Shown: positions 35,970 through 44,388 of the stretch, one piece after another
How positions within the stretch are numbered: position 1 is the first letter of the stretch
Layout of the letters: each line of letters opens with the position of its first letter
DNA from: Methylobacterium sp. NMS14P
GTDB lineage: Bacteria > Pseudomonadota > Alphaproteobacteria > Rhizobiales > Beijerinckiaceae
Assembly (NCBI RefSeq): GCF_028583545.1
Contig: NZ_CP087106.1
Span: 5,191,001-5,255,000 of the forward strand
Direction of reading: 5' to 3'
Length of the DNA: 64,000 nucleotides
Made by a program: the position numbers and the translations under genes
The notes under the pieces: generated by a model
Seen by the model: only the letters and a program-made list of their open reading frames with translations
What the model was told of the DNA's origin: nothing
The model's database searches: none

Positions 35970-37526
35970 ATGCACCCCGTCGCGAGCGCCCCAGAGGCGC
36001 CGTTCGGCCGCGCCCCGGCGCAGCCCCGCTCCCGCGCCCGCGCGCTGATGGCCTCGATCCTGATCGGCGCCTCCGTCAGCGTCTCCGTGGCCGCGGCCGC
36101 CCTGCCGGTCCCGGCCTTCGCCAAGGGGCCGGCCTCCCTCGCCGACCTCGCCGACCAGGTCACCGACGCGGTGGTGAACATCTCCGCGTCCACCACGGTC
36201 GAGGCCCGCGCCGGCCGCGCCGGGCCGCAGGTGCCCCCGGGCACCCCGTTCGAGGACCTGTTCGAGGAGTTCTTCAACCGGCGCGGCGGCCGTGGCGGCG
36301 GCGGCGGTGGCGGTGACAGCGACGGGCCGCGCCAGCAGCGCAAGTCGAACTCCCTCGGCTCCGGCTTCATCATCGATTCCGCCGGCCTCGTGGTGACGAA
36401 CAACCACGTCATCGGCGACGCCAACGACATCCAGGTCATCCTGCACGACGGCACCAAGCTGAAGGCCGAGATCGTCGGCAAGGACTCGAAGATCGACCTC
36501 GCGGTCCTGCGGGTGAAGCCCCCGGCCGACCGCACGCTGAAGGCCGTGCCGTTCGGCGATTCCGACAAGATGCGGCCGGGCGACTGGGTCATCGCCATCG
36601 GCAACCCGTTCGGTCTCGGCGGCTCGGTCTCGGCCGGCATCGTCTCGGCGCGGGGCCGGAACATCGAGTCCGGACCCTACGACAACTACATCCAGACCGA
36701 CGCGGCCATCAACAAGGGCAATTCCGGCGGCCCGCTGTTCAACATGGACGGCGAGGTCATCGGCATCAACACGGCGATCCTGTCGCCGACCGGCGGCTCG
36801 GTGGGCATCGGCTTCGCGGTCCCGTCGGGCACGGCGAAGCCCGTGATCGACCAGCTCCGCGACTTCGGCGAGGTCCGCCGCGGCTGGCTCGGCGTGCGCA
36901 TCCAGAACGTCGACGACACCACCGCCGAGGCGCTCAACCTCAAGGGCGGCGCGCGGGGCGCCCTGGTGGCCGGCGTCGACGAGAAGGGACCGGCCAAGAC
37001 CGCCGGGATCGAGGTCGGCGACGTGATCCTGAAGTTCAACGGCGCGCCGGTGAAGGCCTCGGGCGACCTGCCGCGCATCGTCGCCTCGACCCCGGTGGGC
37101 CAGAAGGTCGACGTGGTCGTCATGCGCAAGGGCGAGGAGGTGACGAAGCCCGTCACCCTCGGCCGCTTGGAGGACAGCGACAAGCCGCAGCTCGCCAACC
37201 TGCGCCAGCCGGAGCCCGAGAGCGCGACCCGGCAGGCGCTGGGCCTCAACCTCTCCGGCATGACCGACGAGCTGCGCAAGAAGTACTCCATCAAGGACAC
37301 CGTGAAGGGCGTGGTCGTCACCCGCGTCGACCCGAACTCGACCGCCGCCGACAAGCGGATCCAGCCCGGCGAGGTGATCGTCGAGGTCGGCCAGGAGGCG
37401 GTGAGCACCCCCGCGGAGGTGACCAAGCGGATCGAAGCCCTGAAGAAGGACGGGCGCAAGTCGGTGCTGCTGCTGGTGGCGGGCGCCACCGGCGACGTGC
37501 GCTTCGTGGCCGTCGGCCTCGACTGA
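35970..37526 (+). CDS. degP: DegP/HtrA-family periplasmic serine protease
   Basis: 518 residues, secreted (signal peptide ending LPVPAFAKG). A trypsin-like domain with catalytic triad His146 in TNNHVIGDAND, Asp in SKIDLAVLRV and Ser in NKGNSGGPLF. A glycine-rich loop (RRGGRGGGGGGGDSD) precedes it. Two PDZ domains follow (about residues 285-385 and 405-510). Degrades or refolds misfolded envelope proteins. AAGAGG stands 6 nt before ATG 35970; TTG 35955 is less likely. Last gene of the hflKC-degP string. Confidence 0.95.
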   Translation: MHPVASAPEAPFGRAPAQPRSRARALMASILIGASVSVSVAAAALPVPAFAKGPASLADLADQVTDAVVNISASTTVEARAGRAGPQVPPGTPFEDLFEEFFNRRGGRGGGGGGGDSDGPRQQRKSNSLGSGFIIDSAGLVVTNNHVIGDANDIQVILHDGTKLKAEIVGKDSKIDLAVLRVKPPADRTLKAVPFGDSDKMRPGDWVIAIGNPFGLGGSVSAGIVSARGRNIESGPYDNYIQTDAAINKGNSGGPLFNMDGEVIGINTAILSPTGGSVGIGFAVPSGTAKPVIDQLRDFGEVRRGWLGVRIQNVDDTTAEALNLKGGARGALVAGVDEKGPAKTAGIEVGDVILKFNGAPVKASGDLPRIVASTPVGQKVDVVVMRKGEEVTKPVTLGRLEDSDKPQLANLRQPEPESATRQALGLNLSGMTDELRKKYSIKDTVKGVVVTRVDPNSTAADKRIQPGEVIVEVGQEAVSTPAEVTKRIEALKKDGRKSVLLLVAGATGDVRFVAVGLD

Positions 37527-37546
37527 GCGGCCTCATCCGCGTTGCC

Positions 37547-37580
37547 GAGGGCCGTCGCTCCGCGGGGAGCGGCGGCCCTC
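37547..37580 (+). terminator. Terminator hairpin after degP
   Basis: GAGGGCCG-t-CGCTCC-gcgg-GGAGCG-g-CGGCCCTC: two stacked stems of 8 and 6 bp, 20 nt after the degP stop. It ends the hflK-hflC-degP transcript and lies between convergent degP and serB. Confidence 0.75.
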
Positions 37581-37669
37581 GCGCGTTCGGGGGGGCGGCG
37601 TTGACGCGCCGCCGCGGGGCTCAGGCGCTCGCCGCGGTTATCGCCCTGACCCGCGCCCTCCACTGAGCC

Positions 37670-38563
37670 TCACCCCACGAACTCCGCCGCCGCGTAGCCC
37701 TGCAGGTACAGGAGCGCGGTGAGGTCGCCGTGCTCGACCCGGACGCGCGCCGCGGCCGCGACCGCGGGCTTCGCCCGGAACGCCACGCCGAGGCCGGCCT
37801 CGCCCAGCATGTCGAGGTCGTTGGCGCCGTCGCCGACCGCGAGGGTCTCGGCGGCGCCGAGGCCCAGATGTCCGCGCAGCGCGATCAGCGCCGCGCGCTT
37901 CTCGGCCTTCCCGACGATCGGGTCCTCGACGCGGCCGGTGAGCCGCCCGTCCGCCACGCCCAGCACGTTGGACCGGTGCTCGTCGAAGCCGATCATCGCG
38001 GCGATCGGGCCGGTGAACAGCGTGAAGCCCCCGGAGACCAGGCAGGTATGGGCGCCGTGCGCCCGCATCGTCCGCACCAGCGTGCGGCCGCCCGGGGTCA
38101 GGGTCAGGTGCTCGGCTATCAGCCCGTCGACGGCGCCGACCGGGATGTCCTTCAGGAGCGCGACGCGCTCGCGCAGGGCCGGCTCGAAGGCGATCTCGCC
38201 GCGCATCGCCCGCTCGGTGATCGCCGCCACGTGGTCCTTGAGGCCGAGCGTCCCGGCGAGCTCGTCGATGCATTCCTGCTCGATCATGGTGGAATCCATG
38301 TCGGCCAGGAACAGGCGCTTGCGCCTGTGCGCGTCGGCGGGCAGCACCGCGAGGTCGATCGGCTCGCCGGTCAGCGCCGTCCGCAGCCTGTCGGTGAGGG
38401 ACGCCGCGGCCGCGGGCTCCCCCGGCACCGGCAGCTCGGCCGCGACCTCGCCGTGCAGGATCCGGGGCTGGTGCTCCGTCCGCAGCACGGCGCGCGTCTC
38501 GGCCAGCACCGCGTCGGTGATGGACGGCCGATCCGGGTTTGCTATCAGGACCGCGACCAGCAT
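37670..38563 (-). CDS. serB: Phosphoserine phosphatase SerB
   Basis: Last step of serine synthesis: phosphoserine to serine. 297 residues. An N-terminal ACT-like region (about residues 1-85) precedes the HAD domain with [18 protein letters not shown] (nucleophile and acid Asp), [14 protein letters not shown] and [20 protein letters not shown]. The start lies only 14 nt from the miaA start on the other strand, so the promoters of the two genes must overlap each other's coding start. Confidence 0.97.
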   Translation of the reverse strand: MLVAVLIANPDRPSITDAVLAETRAVLRTEHQPRILHGEVAAELPVPGEPAAAASLTDRLRTALTGEPIDLAVLPADAHRRKRLFLADMDSTMIEQECIDELAGTLGLKDHVAAITERAMRGEIAFEPALRERVALLKDIPVGAVDGLIAEHLTLTPGGRTLVRTMRAHGAHTCLVSGGFTLFTGPIAAMIGFDEHRSNVLGVADGRLTGRVEDPIVGKAEKRAALIALRGHLGLGAAETLAVGDGANDLDMLGEAGLGVAFRAKPAVAAAARVRVEHGDLTALLYLQGYAAAEFVG

Positions 38564-38577
38564 CGTGGAGTTTCGCC

Positions 38578-39504
38578 TTGCCGCCAGACCGGGAGGAAGC
38601 CGGGGGGCGCCCGGCCGCGGTCCTCATCGCAGGGCCCACCGCCTCGGGCAAGTCGGCGCTGGCCGCCCGTCTGGCGGAGCGTCGCGGCGGCGTGGTGATC
38701 AACACCGATTCCATGCAGGTCTACGCGGACCTGCGCCGCCTGACCGCCCGGCCCGACCCGGACGAGGAGGCGCGGGTGCCCCACCGGCTCTACGGCCACG
38801 TCGACGGCGCCGTGAACTACTCCGCGGGGCACTTCTCGCGGGAGGCGGCGGCGCTGCTGGCGACGCTCGGCGGGCGCCTGCCGGTCTTCGTGGGCGGCAC
38901 CGGCCTGTACTTCCGGGCGCTGGAGCAGGGCTTCTCGGAGCTGCCGCCGGTGCCCGAGGCGGTGCGCGCGCGGGTGCGGGACGCGGCCGAGGGCCGCCCG
39001 ACCGAGGCGCTGCACGCCGAGCTCGCCCGGCACGATCCCGCGGGGGCCGCCCGCCTGCGGCCGAGCGACCGGATGCGGGTGATGCGCGCCCTGGAGATCT
39101 TTCTCGCGACGGGCCGACCGATCGCCAGCTTCTACGGCGACCCGGTGCCCGGGCCGCTCGCCGGCCGGCATCTCCGGAAGTTCTTCCTGGCGCCCGACCG
39201 CGCCGTGCTGCGGGCCCGGATCGACGCCCGCTTCCGCACCATGATCGCCGAGGGGGCGCTGGACGAGGTCGCCCGCCTGCGCGCGCGCGGCCTCGACCCG
39301 ATGCTGCCGGTGATGCGCGCCCACGGGGTGCCGGGCCTGATCGCCCACCTCGACGGGGCGTTGAGCCTCGAGGACGCGATCGTCCGGGGGCAGGCGGACA
39401 CGCGGGCCTACGCCAAGCGCCAGTTCACGTGGTTCCGCCACCAGATGGGGGCGGACTGGCGCTGGGTGGATCCGGAGGCGGCGGAGGTCGAGGAGCTGTT
39501 CTGA
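38578..39504 (+). CDS. miaA: tRNA dimethylallyltransferase MiaA
   Basis: Adds the isopentenyl group to A37 of tRNAs reading UNN codons. 308 residues. P-loop [37 protein letters not shown] (DSxQ tRNA contact), [14 protein letters not shown] and the RQFTWFRHQ end. TTG 38578 is chosen because GGAG sits 7 nt upstream and no ATG or GTG lies near the P-loop. Divergent from serB with almost no spacer. Confidence 0.95.
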   Translation: MPPDREEAGGRPAAVLIAGPTASGKSALAARLAERRGGVVINTDSMQVYADLRRLTARPDPDEEARVPHRLYGHVDGAVNYSAGHFSREAAALLATLGGRLPVFVGGTGLYFRALEQGFSELPPVPEAVRARVRDAAEGRPTEALHAELARHDPAGAARLRPSDRMRVMRALEIFLATGRPIASFYGDPVPGPLAGRHLRKFFLAPDRAVLRARIDARFRTMIAEGALDEVARLRARGLDPMLPVMRAHGVPGLIAHLDGALSLEDAIVRGQADTRAYAKRQFTWFRHQMGADWRWVDPEAAEVEELF

Positions 39505-39559
39505 GGCGAGCGTCCGACCCGCCGGGCGAGATCGGCTCGCCCGGTGCCGCGATCGGTGC

Positions 39560-39588
39560 GGCCCCCTCTCGCGCGGGAGAGGGGGGCC
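39560..39588. terminator. Hairpin between convergent miaA and dehydrogenase genes
   Basis: GGCCCCCTCTC / GCGCGG / GAGAGGGGGGCC, an 11-bp stem with one bulged G. It also resembles the CCCTCTCCCG repeat seen before murJ. Likely a bidirectional terminator. Confidence 0.6.
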
Positions 39589-39634
39589 TGTCGCGTCTCG
39601 CCCGGTCGTAGGCTCCGGGCGAAGGCCGGAGGCG

Positions 39635-40504
39635 TCAGCGCTCCAGCCGCGCCACGAGGCTCGACGTGTCCCAGCGGTTGCCGCCCATGGCCTGCACCTC
39701 GGCGTAGAACTGGTCGACGAGGGCCGAGACCGGCAGCTTGGCGCCGTTGCGGCGGGCCTCGTCGAGCAGGATGCCGAGATCCTTGCGCATCCAGTCGACC
39801 GCGAAGCCGAAGTCGAACTTGCCCGCGTTCATGGTCTTGCCGCGGTTCTCCATCTGCCAGGAGCCGGCGGCGCCCTTGGAGATCACGTCGAGCACCGCCT
39901 CGACGTCGAGGCCGGCCCGCTTGGCGAAGTGGACGCCCTCCGACAGGCCCTGGACCAGGCCCGCGATGCAGATCTGGTTGACCATCTTGGTGAGCTGGCC
40001 GGCGCCCACCGGGCCCATCAGCCGGCAGGCGCGGGCGAAGGACCCGATCGCGCCCTCGACCTTGGCGTAGGTCGCCGCGTCGCCGCCGCACATCACGGTG
40101 AGCACGCCGTTCTCGGCGCCCGCCTGGCCGCCGGAGACCGGCGCGTCGATGAAGCCGAGCCCCTTGGCCTCGGCCGCCGCGGCGAGCTCCCGGGCGACCT
40201 CGGCGGAGGCCGTGGTGTGGTCCACGAACACCGCGCCGGGCTTCATGCCGGCCAGCGCCCCGTCGTCGCCCAGCACGACGCTGCGCAGGTCGTCGTCGTT
40301 GCCCACGCAGGCGAACACGATCTCGGCGCCCTCGACGGCCTGCCGGGGCGTGGGCGCGGAGGCGCCGCCGTAGGTCTTCACCCAGGCTTCCGCCTTGGGG
40401 GTGGTGCGGTTGTAGACGGTGACGTCGTGGCCACCCTTCTTGGCGAGATGGCCGGCCATCGGGCCGCCCATGACGCCGAGACCCAGGAATGCGACCTTCG
40501 CCAT
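39635..40504 (-). CDS. 3-hydroxyisobutyrate dehydrogenase-like oxidoreductase
   Basis: 289 residues of the beta-hydroxyacid dehydrogenase family. Rossmann motif MAKVAFLGLGVMGGPMAGHL, substrate motif FIDAPVSGGQAGAENGVLTV across one strand, and the catalytic Lys in AGQLTKMVNQICIA. Could act on 3-hydroxyisobutyrate, tartronate semialdehyde or glyoxylate/succinic semialdehyde; the sequence alone does not decide. No valine-degradation genes adjoin it. Monocistronic between two gaps; convergent with miaA. Confidence 0.9.
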   Translation of the reverse strand: MAKVAFLGLGVMGGPMAGHLAKKGGHDVTVYNRTTPKAEAWVKTYGGASAPTPRQAVEGAEIVFACVGNDDDLRSVVLGDDGALAGMKPGAVFVDHTTASAEVARELAAAAEAKGLGFIDAPVSGGQAGAENGVLTVMCGGDAATYAKVEGAIGSFARACRLMGPVGAGQLTKMVNQICIAGLVQGLSEGVHFAKRAGLDVEAVLDVISKGAAGSWQMENRGKTMNAGKFDFGFAVDWMRKDLGILLDEARRNGAKLPVSALVDQFYAEVQAMGGNRWDTSSLVARLER

Positions 40505-40789
40505 TGTCGTGCGCTCCTCGCAGGCCCGGACCGCGCCGGCGCCCTTCTCCGACGGCGGGCGGCGATCGAGCTCGGCAGCCGGGCCGTGAAGGGGGTCGGG
40601 GCCGTGCCGGGGACCCGATGTGACAGATTGGGCGTCGTGCCGCCGCCGACGCTGCATCACAGCTCGGATCGCTTGCGTCAACGGCGGACCAATAGGATAA
40701 CCCGCCCGTGTAGCCCGGGACCACGAAGTCCCAGCCGGAGCCCCCCGCGCGTGGCCCCGCGCGCGAGGCGTTCGGTCAGGGAGTGGGAC

Positions 40790-42850
40790 ATGGGTACGGC
40801 GATCGGCAGGCACGGGCCCTGGGCCCTCGTGGGGGCGCTCGGTGCCGCGGCGCTGGCGATCGTGGCGAGCCAGCGCGGCGAGACGATCAACGCCCTCTGG
40901 ATCGTGGTCGCGGCGGTCTGCGTCTACCTCATCGCCTACCGCTACTATTCCCAGTTCATCGCCGACAAGGTGATGCGGCTCGACCCGAAGCGCGCGACGC
41001 CCGCGGTGCGCCACAACGACGGGCTCGACTACGTGCCCACCAACCGCGGCGTCCTGTTCGGCCACCACTTCGCGGCGATCGCGGGCGCGGGCCCGCTGGT
41101 CGGCCCGGTGCTCGCCGCCCAGATGGGCTACCTGCCCGGCATGCTCTGGATCCTGGCCGGCGTGGTCCTCGCCGGCGCCGTGCAGGACTTCATGGTCCTG
41201 TTCGTGTCGATGCGCCGGGACGGCCGGTCGCTCGGCGAGCTGATCCGGGCCGAGCTCGGCACGATCCCCGGCATCATCGCGCTGTTCGGCACCTTCCTGA
41301 TCATGGTGATCCTGCTGGCCGTGCTGGCGCTGATCGTCGTCAAGGCGCTCGCCGAGAGCCCCTGGGGCACCTTCACGGTGATGTCGACGATCCCGATCGC
41401 CATGCTGATGGGCGTCTATTCCCGCTACATCCGCCCCGGCAAGATCGGCGAGGTCTCGATCCTGGGCTTCGTCCTGCTGATGCTGGCGATCGTCGCCGGC
41501 GGCTCCGTGGCGTCGAGCCCGGTCTGGGGCCCGGCCTTCACCTTCACGGGGCCGCAGCTCTGCTGGATGCTGATCGGCTACGGCTTCGTGGCGTCGATCC
41601 TGCCGGTCTGGCTGCTGCTCGCCCCGCGCGACTACCTGTCGACCTTCCTCAAGATCGGCACCATCGTGGGCCTCGCGCTCGGCATCGCCTTCGTGGCGCC
41701 GCACATGCAGATGCCGGCGGTCACCAAGTTCGTGGACGGCACCGGCCCGGTCTGGGCGGGCAGCCTGTTCCCGTTCCTGTTCATCACCATCGCGTGCGGC
41801 GCGGTCTCGGGCTTCCACGCCCTGATCTCGTCGGGCACCACCCCGAAGCTGATCGCCAGCGAGTCCGACGCGCGCTTCATCGGCTACGGCGGCATGCTGA
41901 TGGAATCCTTCGTGGCGATCATGGCGCTGGTCTCGGCCTGCGTGATCGACCCGGGCGTCTACTTCACCATGAACTCGCCGGCCGCCCTCATCGGCACCAC
42001 GCCCGAGACCGCGGCCGCCGCGGTGACCAAGCTCGGCTTCGCCACGACGCCCGAGGTGATCACCCAGACCGCCGCCGACGTCGGCGAGCACACGATCATC
42101 TCGCGGGCCGGCGGCGCGCCGACGCTCGCGGTCGGCATGGCCCACATCATCTCGTCCGCCATCGGCGGCAAGGCGATGATGGCCTTCTGGTACCATTTCG
42201 CGATCCTGTTCGAGGCCCTGTTCATCCTCACCGCGGTGGACGCGGGCACCCGCGCCTGCCGGTTCATGGTGCAGGATCTCGTCGCGCTGGCGGTGCCGTC
42301 GTTCAAGAACACCACGTCGTGGGGGCCGAGCATCGCGGCGACCGCGATCTCGGTGGGGGCCTGGGGCTACTTCCTGTACCAGGGCGTGACCGACCCGCTG
42401 GGCGGCATCAACACCCTGTGGCCGCTCTTCGGCATCTCGAACCAGATGCTGGCCGCGGTGGCGCTCACGCTGTGCACGGTGGTGATCTTCAAGATGAAGC
42501 GCGAGCGCTACGCGTTCGTGACCATCATCCCGACCGCGTGGCTGTGCATCTGCACTCTCACGGCCGGCTGGCAGAAGATCTTCTCGGCCGACCCGAAGAT
42601 CGGCTTCCTGGCCCACGCCGAGCGCTACGCGGCCGCCGCCGCGGAGGGCAAGGTCCTGGCCCCGGCCAAGAACGCCGACCAGATGAGCCAGATCATCCTC
42701 AACGACCGCATCGACGCGGTGCTGGCGGCCCTGTTCATCGGCCTCGTCGTCGCCATCGCGGGCTTCGGCATCGCCGCCTGCCTGAAGGCGTGGCGCGCGG
42801 ATCGCTGGACCGCGCTGGAGACCGAGCCGCACATGGTCCCGGCGGAGTAG
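40790..42850 (+). CDS. cstA: Carbon starvation protein A, peptide/pyruvate transporter
   Basis: 686 residues with about 16-18 membrane helices, typical of CstA. Signatures include VPTNRGVLFGHHFAAIAGAGPLVGP split over two strands, AAQMGYLPGMLWILAGVVLAG in part, SGFHALISSGTTPKLI and TLWPLFGISNQMLAAVAL. The family takes up pyruvate or peptides when carbon is short. ATG 40790 follows GGGAG closely. It is followed after 8 nt by a YbdD/YjiX gene, the universal CstA partner. Confidence 0.95.
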   Translation: MGTAIGRHGPWALVGALGAAALAIVASQRGETINALWIVVAAVCVYLIAYRYYSQFIADKVMRLDPKRATPAVRHNDGLDYVPTNRGVLFGHHFAAIAGAGPLVGPVLAAQMGYLPGMLWILAGVVLAGAVQDFMVLFVSMRRDGRSLGELIRAELGTIPGIIALFGTFLIMVILLAVLALIVVKALAESPWGTFTVMSTIPIAMLMGVYSRYIRPGKIGEVSILGFVLLMLAIVAGGSVASSPVWGPAFTFTGPQLCWMLIGYGFVASILPVWLLLAPRDYLSTFLKIGTIVGLALGIAFVAPHMQMPAVTKFVDGTGPVWAGSLFPFLFITIACGAVSGFHALISSGTTPKLIASESDARFIGYGGMLMESFVAIMALVSACVIDPGVYFTMNSPAALIGTTPETAAAAVTKLGFATTPEVITQTAADVGEHTIISRAGGAPTLAVGMAHIISSAIGGKAMMAFWYHFAILFEALFILTAVDAGTRACRFMVQDLVALAVPSFKNTTSWGPSIAATAISVGAWGYFLYQGVTDPLGGINTLWPLFGISNQMLAAVALTLCTVVIFKMKRERYAFVTIIPTAWLCICTLTAGWQKIFSADPKIGFLAHAERYAAAAAEGKVLAPAKNADQMSQIILNDRIDAVLAALFIGLVVAIAGFGIAACLKAWRADRWTALETEPHMVPAE

Positions 42851-42858
42851 GAGGTCCC

Positions 42859-43080
42859 ATGCTGCCGTCGTCCAACCTGCGGGACCGGATCCGGACGCTG
42901 TCCAAATGCGTCTGCGACGGCGCCCGGCTGATGGTCGGGCAGGGGGACTACGCGGCCTACGCCGAGCATGTCCGCCGCACCCATCCCGACCAGGCGCCGA
43001 TGACCGAGGTGGAGTTCTTCCGCAACCGGGAGAACGCCCGCTTCGGGGTCGGCAACACCGCGGGCTTCCGCTGCTGCTGA
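42859..43080 (+). CDS. YbdD/YjiX family small protein
   Basis: 73 residues. Family marks MVGQGDYAAYAEHVRRTHPD, MTEVEFFRNRENARFG and the C-terminal RCC cysteines are all visible. GAGG lies 5 nt before ATG 42859, 8 nt after cstA. The family is always cotranscribed with CstA-type transporters and is thought to be needed for their function (family knowledge). Confidence 0.94.
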   Translation: MLPSSNLRDRIRTLSKCVCDGARLMVGQGDYAAYAEHVRRTHPDQAPMTEVEFFRNRENARFGVGNTAGFRCC

Positions 43081-43101
43081 GCGGCGGCCGGCGAGCCCGG
43101 T

Positions 43102-43192
43102 CGTCCTTGCGAGCGGAGCGAAGCGATCCAGGCAGCGCTGCGTCCTCCAGCGTCGCGTTGCCCTGGGTCGCTTCGCGGCGCTCACGATGACG
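43102..43192. repeat. Dispersed palindromic repeat, copy D
   Basis: CGTCCTTGCGAGCGGAGCGA...GCGATCCAGG, variable centre, then CCCTGGGTCGCTTCGCGG...TCACGATGACG. Located 21 nt after ybdD. It is the most diverged of the four copies on its right arm. Confidence 0.88.
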
Positions 43193-43304
43193 GCGGCGCG
43201 TCTTCGCGGCGAACCGAGCCCCGCTGCGGCGCGGACCCGTTTCCCTTCGGCCGGCGTTCTCCACGCCGGAGGGCCGCCCGGCCCTCGCGCGACGCGGAGA
43301 GCCG

Positions 43305-43505
43305 ATGACCGACCAGAGCGTGCAGGACCCGATCGAGCCCCGGGCCGTCAACACCGCCCATGCCTGGGAGCGGGCCTACTGGGCGCGCCGGTTCATGGTC
43401 CCGGTGGAGCAGGTCGAGGCCGCCGTGGTGGCGGTCGGCGACGATCCGGCCCGCGTGGCCGCCCATCTCGGGCGGGACTGGCCGGGCCACGAGCCCGCCA
43501 CCTGA
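43305..43505 (+). CDS. DUF3606 family small protein
   Basis: 66 residues: NTAHAWERAYWARRFMVPVE followed by QVEAAVVAVGDDPARVAAHL matches DUF3606, a short helical domain common in Rhizobiales, with unknown role. ATG 43305 is the first codon of the conserved region plus a short polar lead. After the stop, a short near-duplicate (CCACCTGAGCCCG twice) is seen at 43499-43524. Confidence 0.82.
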   Translation: MTDQSVQDPIEPRAVNTAHAWERAYWARRFMVPVEQVEAAVVAVGDDPARVAAHLGRDWPGHEPAT

Positions 43506-43650
43506 GCCCGCCACCTGAGCCCGCCCGCCGAGCACGGCCGCCGAGCCCCCTGCGCGAGAACTAGTCCTCCGCGATCCAGGGCTTAAGCTCGGCCGCATCT
43601 TGACTCGGCCGCCACAATATCCGCCATCTCGGACCCGACGGGAGGTCGGC

Positions 43651-44085
43651 ATGAGCATTTTCCAGGACGCCATCCTTCGGTTCGGCCGCACGATCATGTC
43701 GTACGCGGGCGACGCGGTCTTCCTGCAGGCCGCGGTCTCGTCCGCCGCCAACGTCATCGTGGCGGACGGGGACGTGGGCGAGGAGGAGATCGAGTCGGCG
43801 ATCAGCGGTATCCGCGCCAACCCGATCCTCGAGAAGTCCTACGACACGCTGCGCGTCGAGCAGGAGCTCTACGAGGCGATCGCCCGGGCCAAGACCCGGG
43901 CCGGGCGGCTGGAGAACCTGCGCCATATCGGCGCCATCGCGGAGCGGCCGATCGAGCAGCGCCAGGACGTGTTCCTGATCGGCGCGGACGTGGCCGATAT
44001 CGACGGCATCAGCGCGGTCGAGCACAAGGCGCTCGACGAGATCGCCGGAGCGCTGCAGGTCGACAAGTCCGCCCTGCTGCGCTGA
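43651..44085 (+). CDS. TerB-like (tellurite-resistance-fold) protein
   Basis: 144 residues, all helical. VFLQAAVSSAANVIVADGDV, EEEIESAISGI, and a second repeat DVADIDGISAVEHKALDEIA match the TerB/DjlA-type fold with two acidic metal-binding helices. Not evidence for tellurite resistance on its own: no ter operon genes are near. GGGAGG lies 6 nt before ATG 43651. Confidence 0.85.
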   Translation: MSIFQDAILRFGRTIMSYAGDAVFLQAAVSSAANVIVADGDVGEEEIESAISGIRANPILEKSYDTLRVEQELYEAIARAKTRAGRLENLRHIGAIAERPIEQRQDVFLIGADVADIDGISAVEHKALDEIAGALQVDKSALLR

Positions 44086-44388
44086 CTCGGCGGGCGCGGC
44101 GCCCGGCAGACGCCGCGACGGTGCGCCGGGATCCCTCTCCGGTCCGCACCCTCATCGCGATACGCCGGAGCGCCGCGGAGGCCGCGAAGGCGTTCTCGTG
44201 CGCGGCCCGCCGGTGCGCGCACCCCCGGACGCGGGTGCGGTGTGGGGCATGACGGGCCCGCCGCAGCCCTGCGGCGACGCGGCCCGTCCTTTGCCTACCC
44301 GGACGTGATAGCGAAACATTCCGGGTTTAGCCGGTGAGCCGGTACACAACGCGGAGTTGCCGGCCCGGGGCCGGACGGCGGAGACCGC

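Noticed and set aside
43651..44085. Tellurite resistance locus
   Set aside because: Only a TerB-fold protein is present, without terC, terD, terE or terZ genes.
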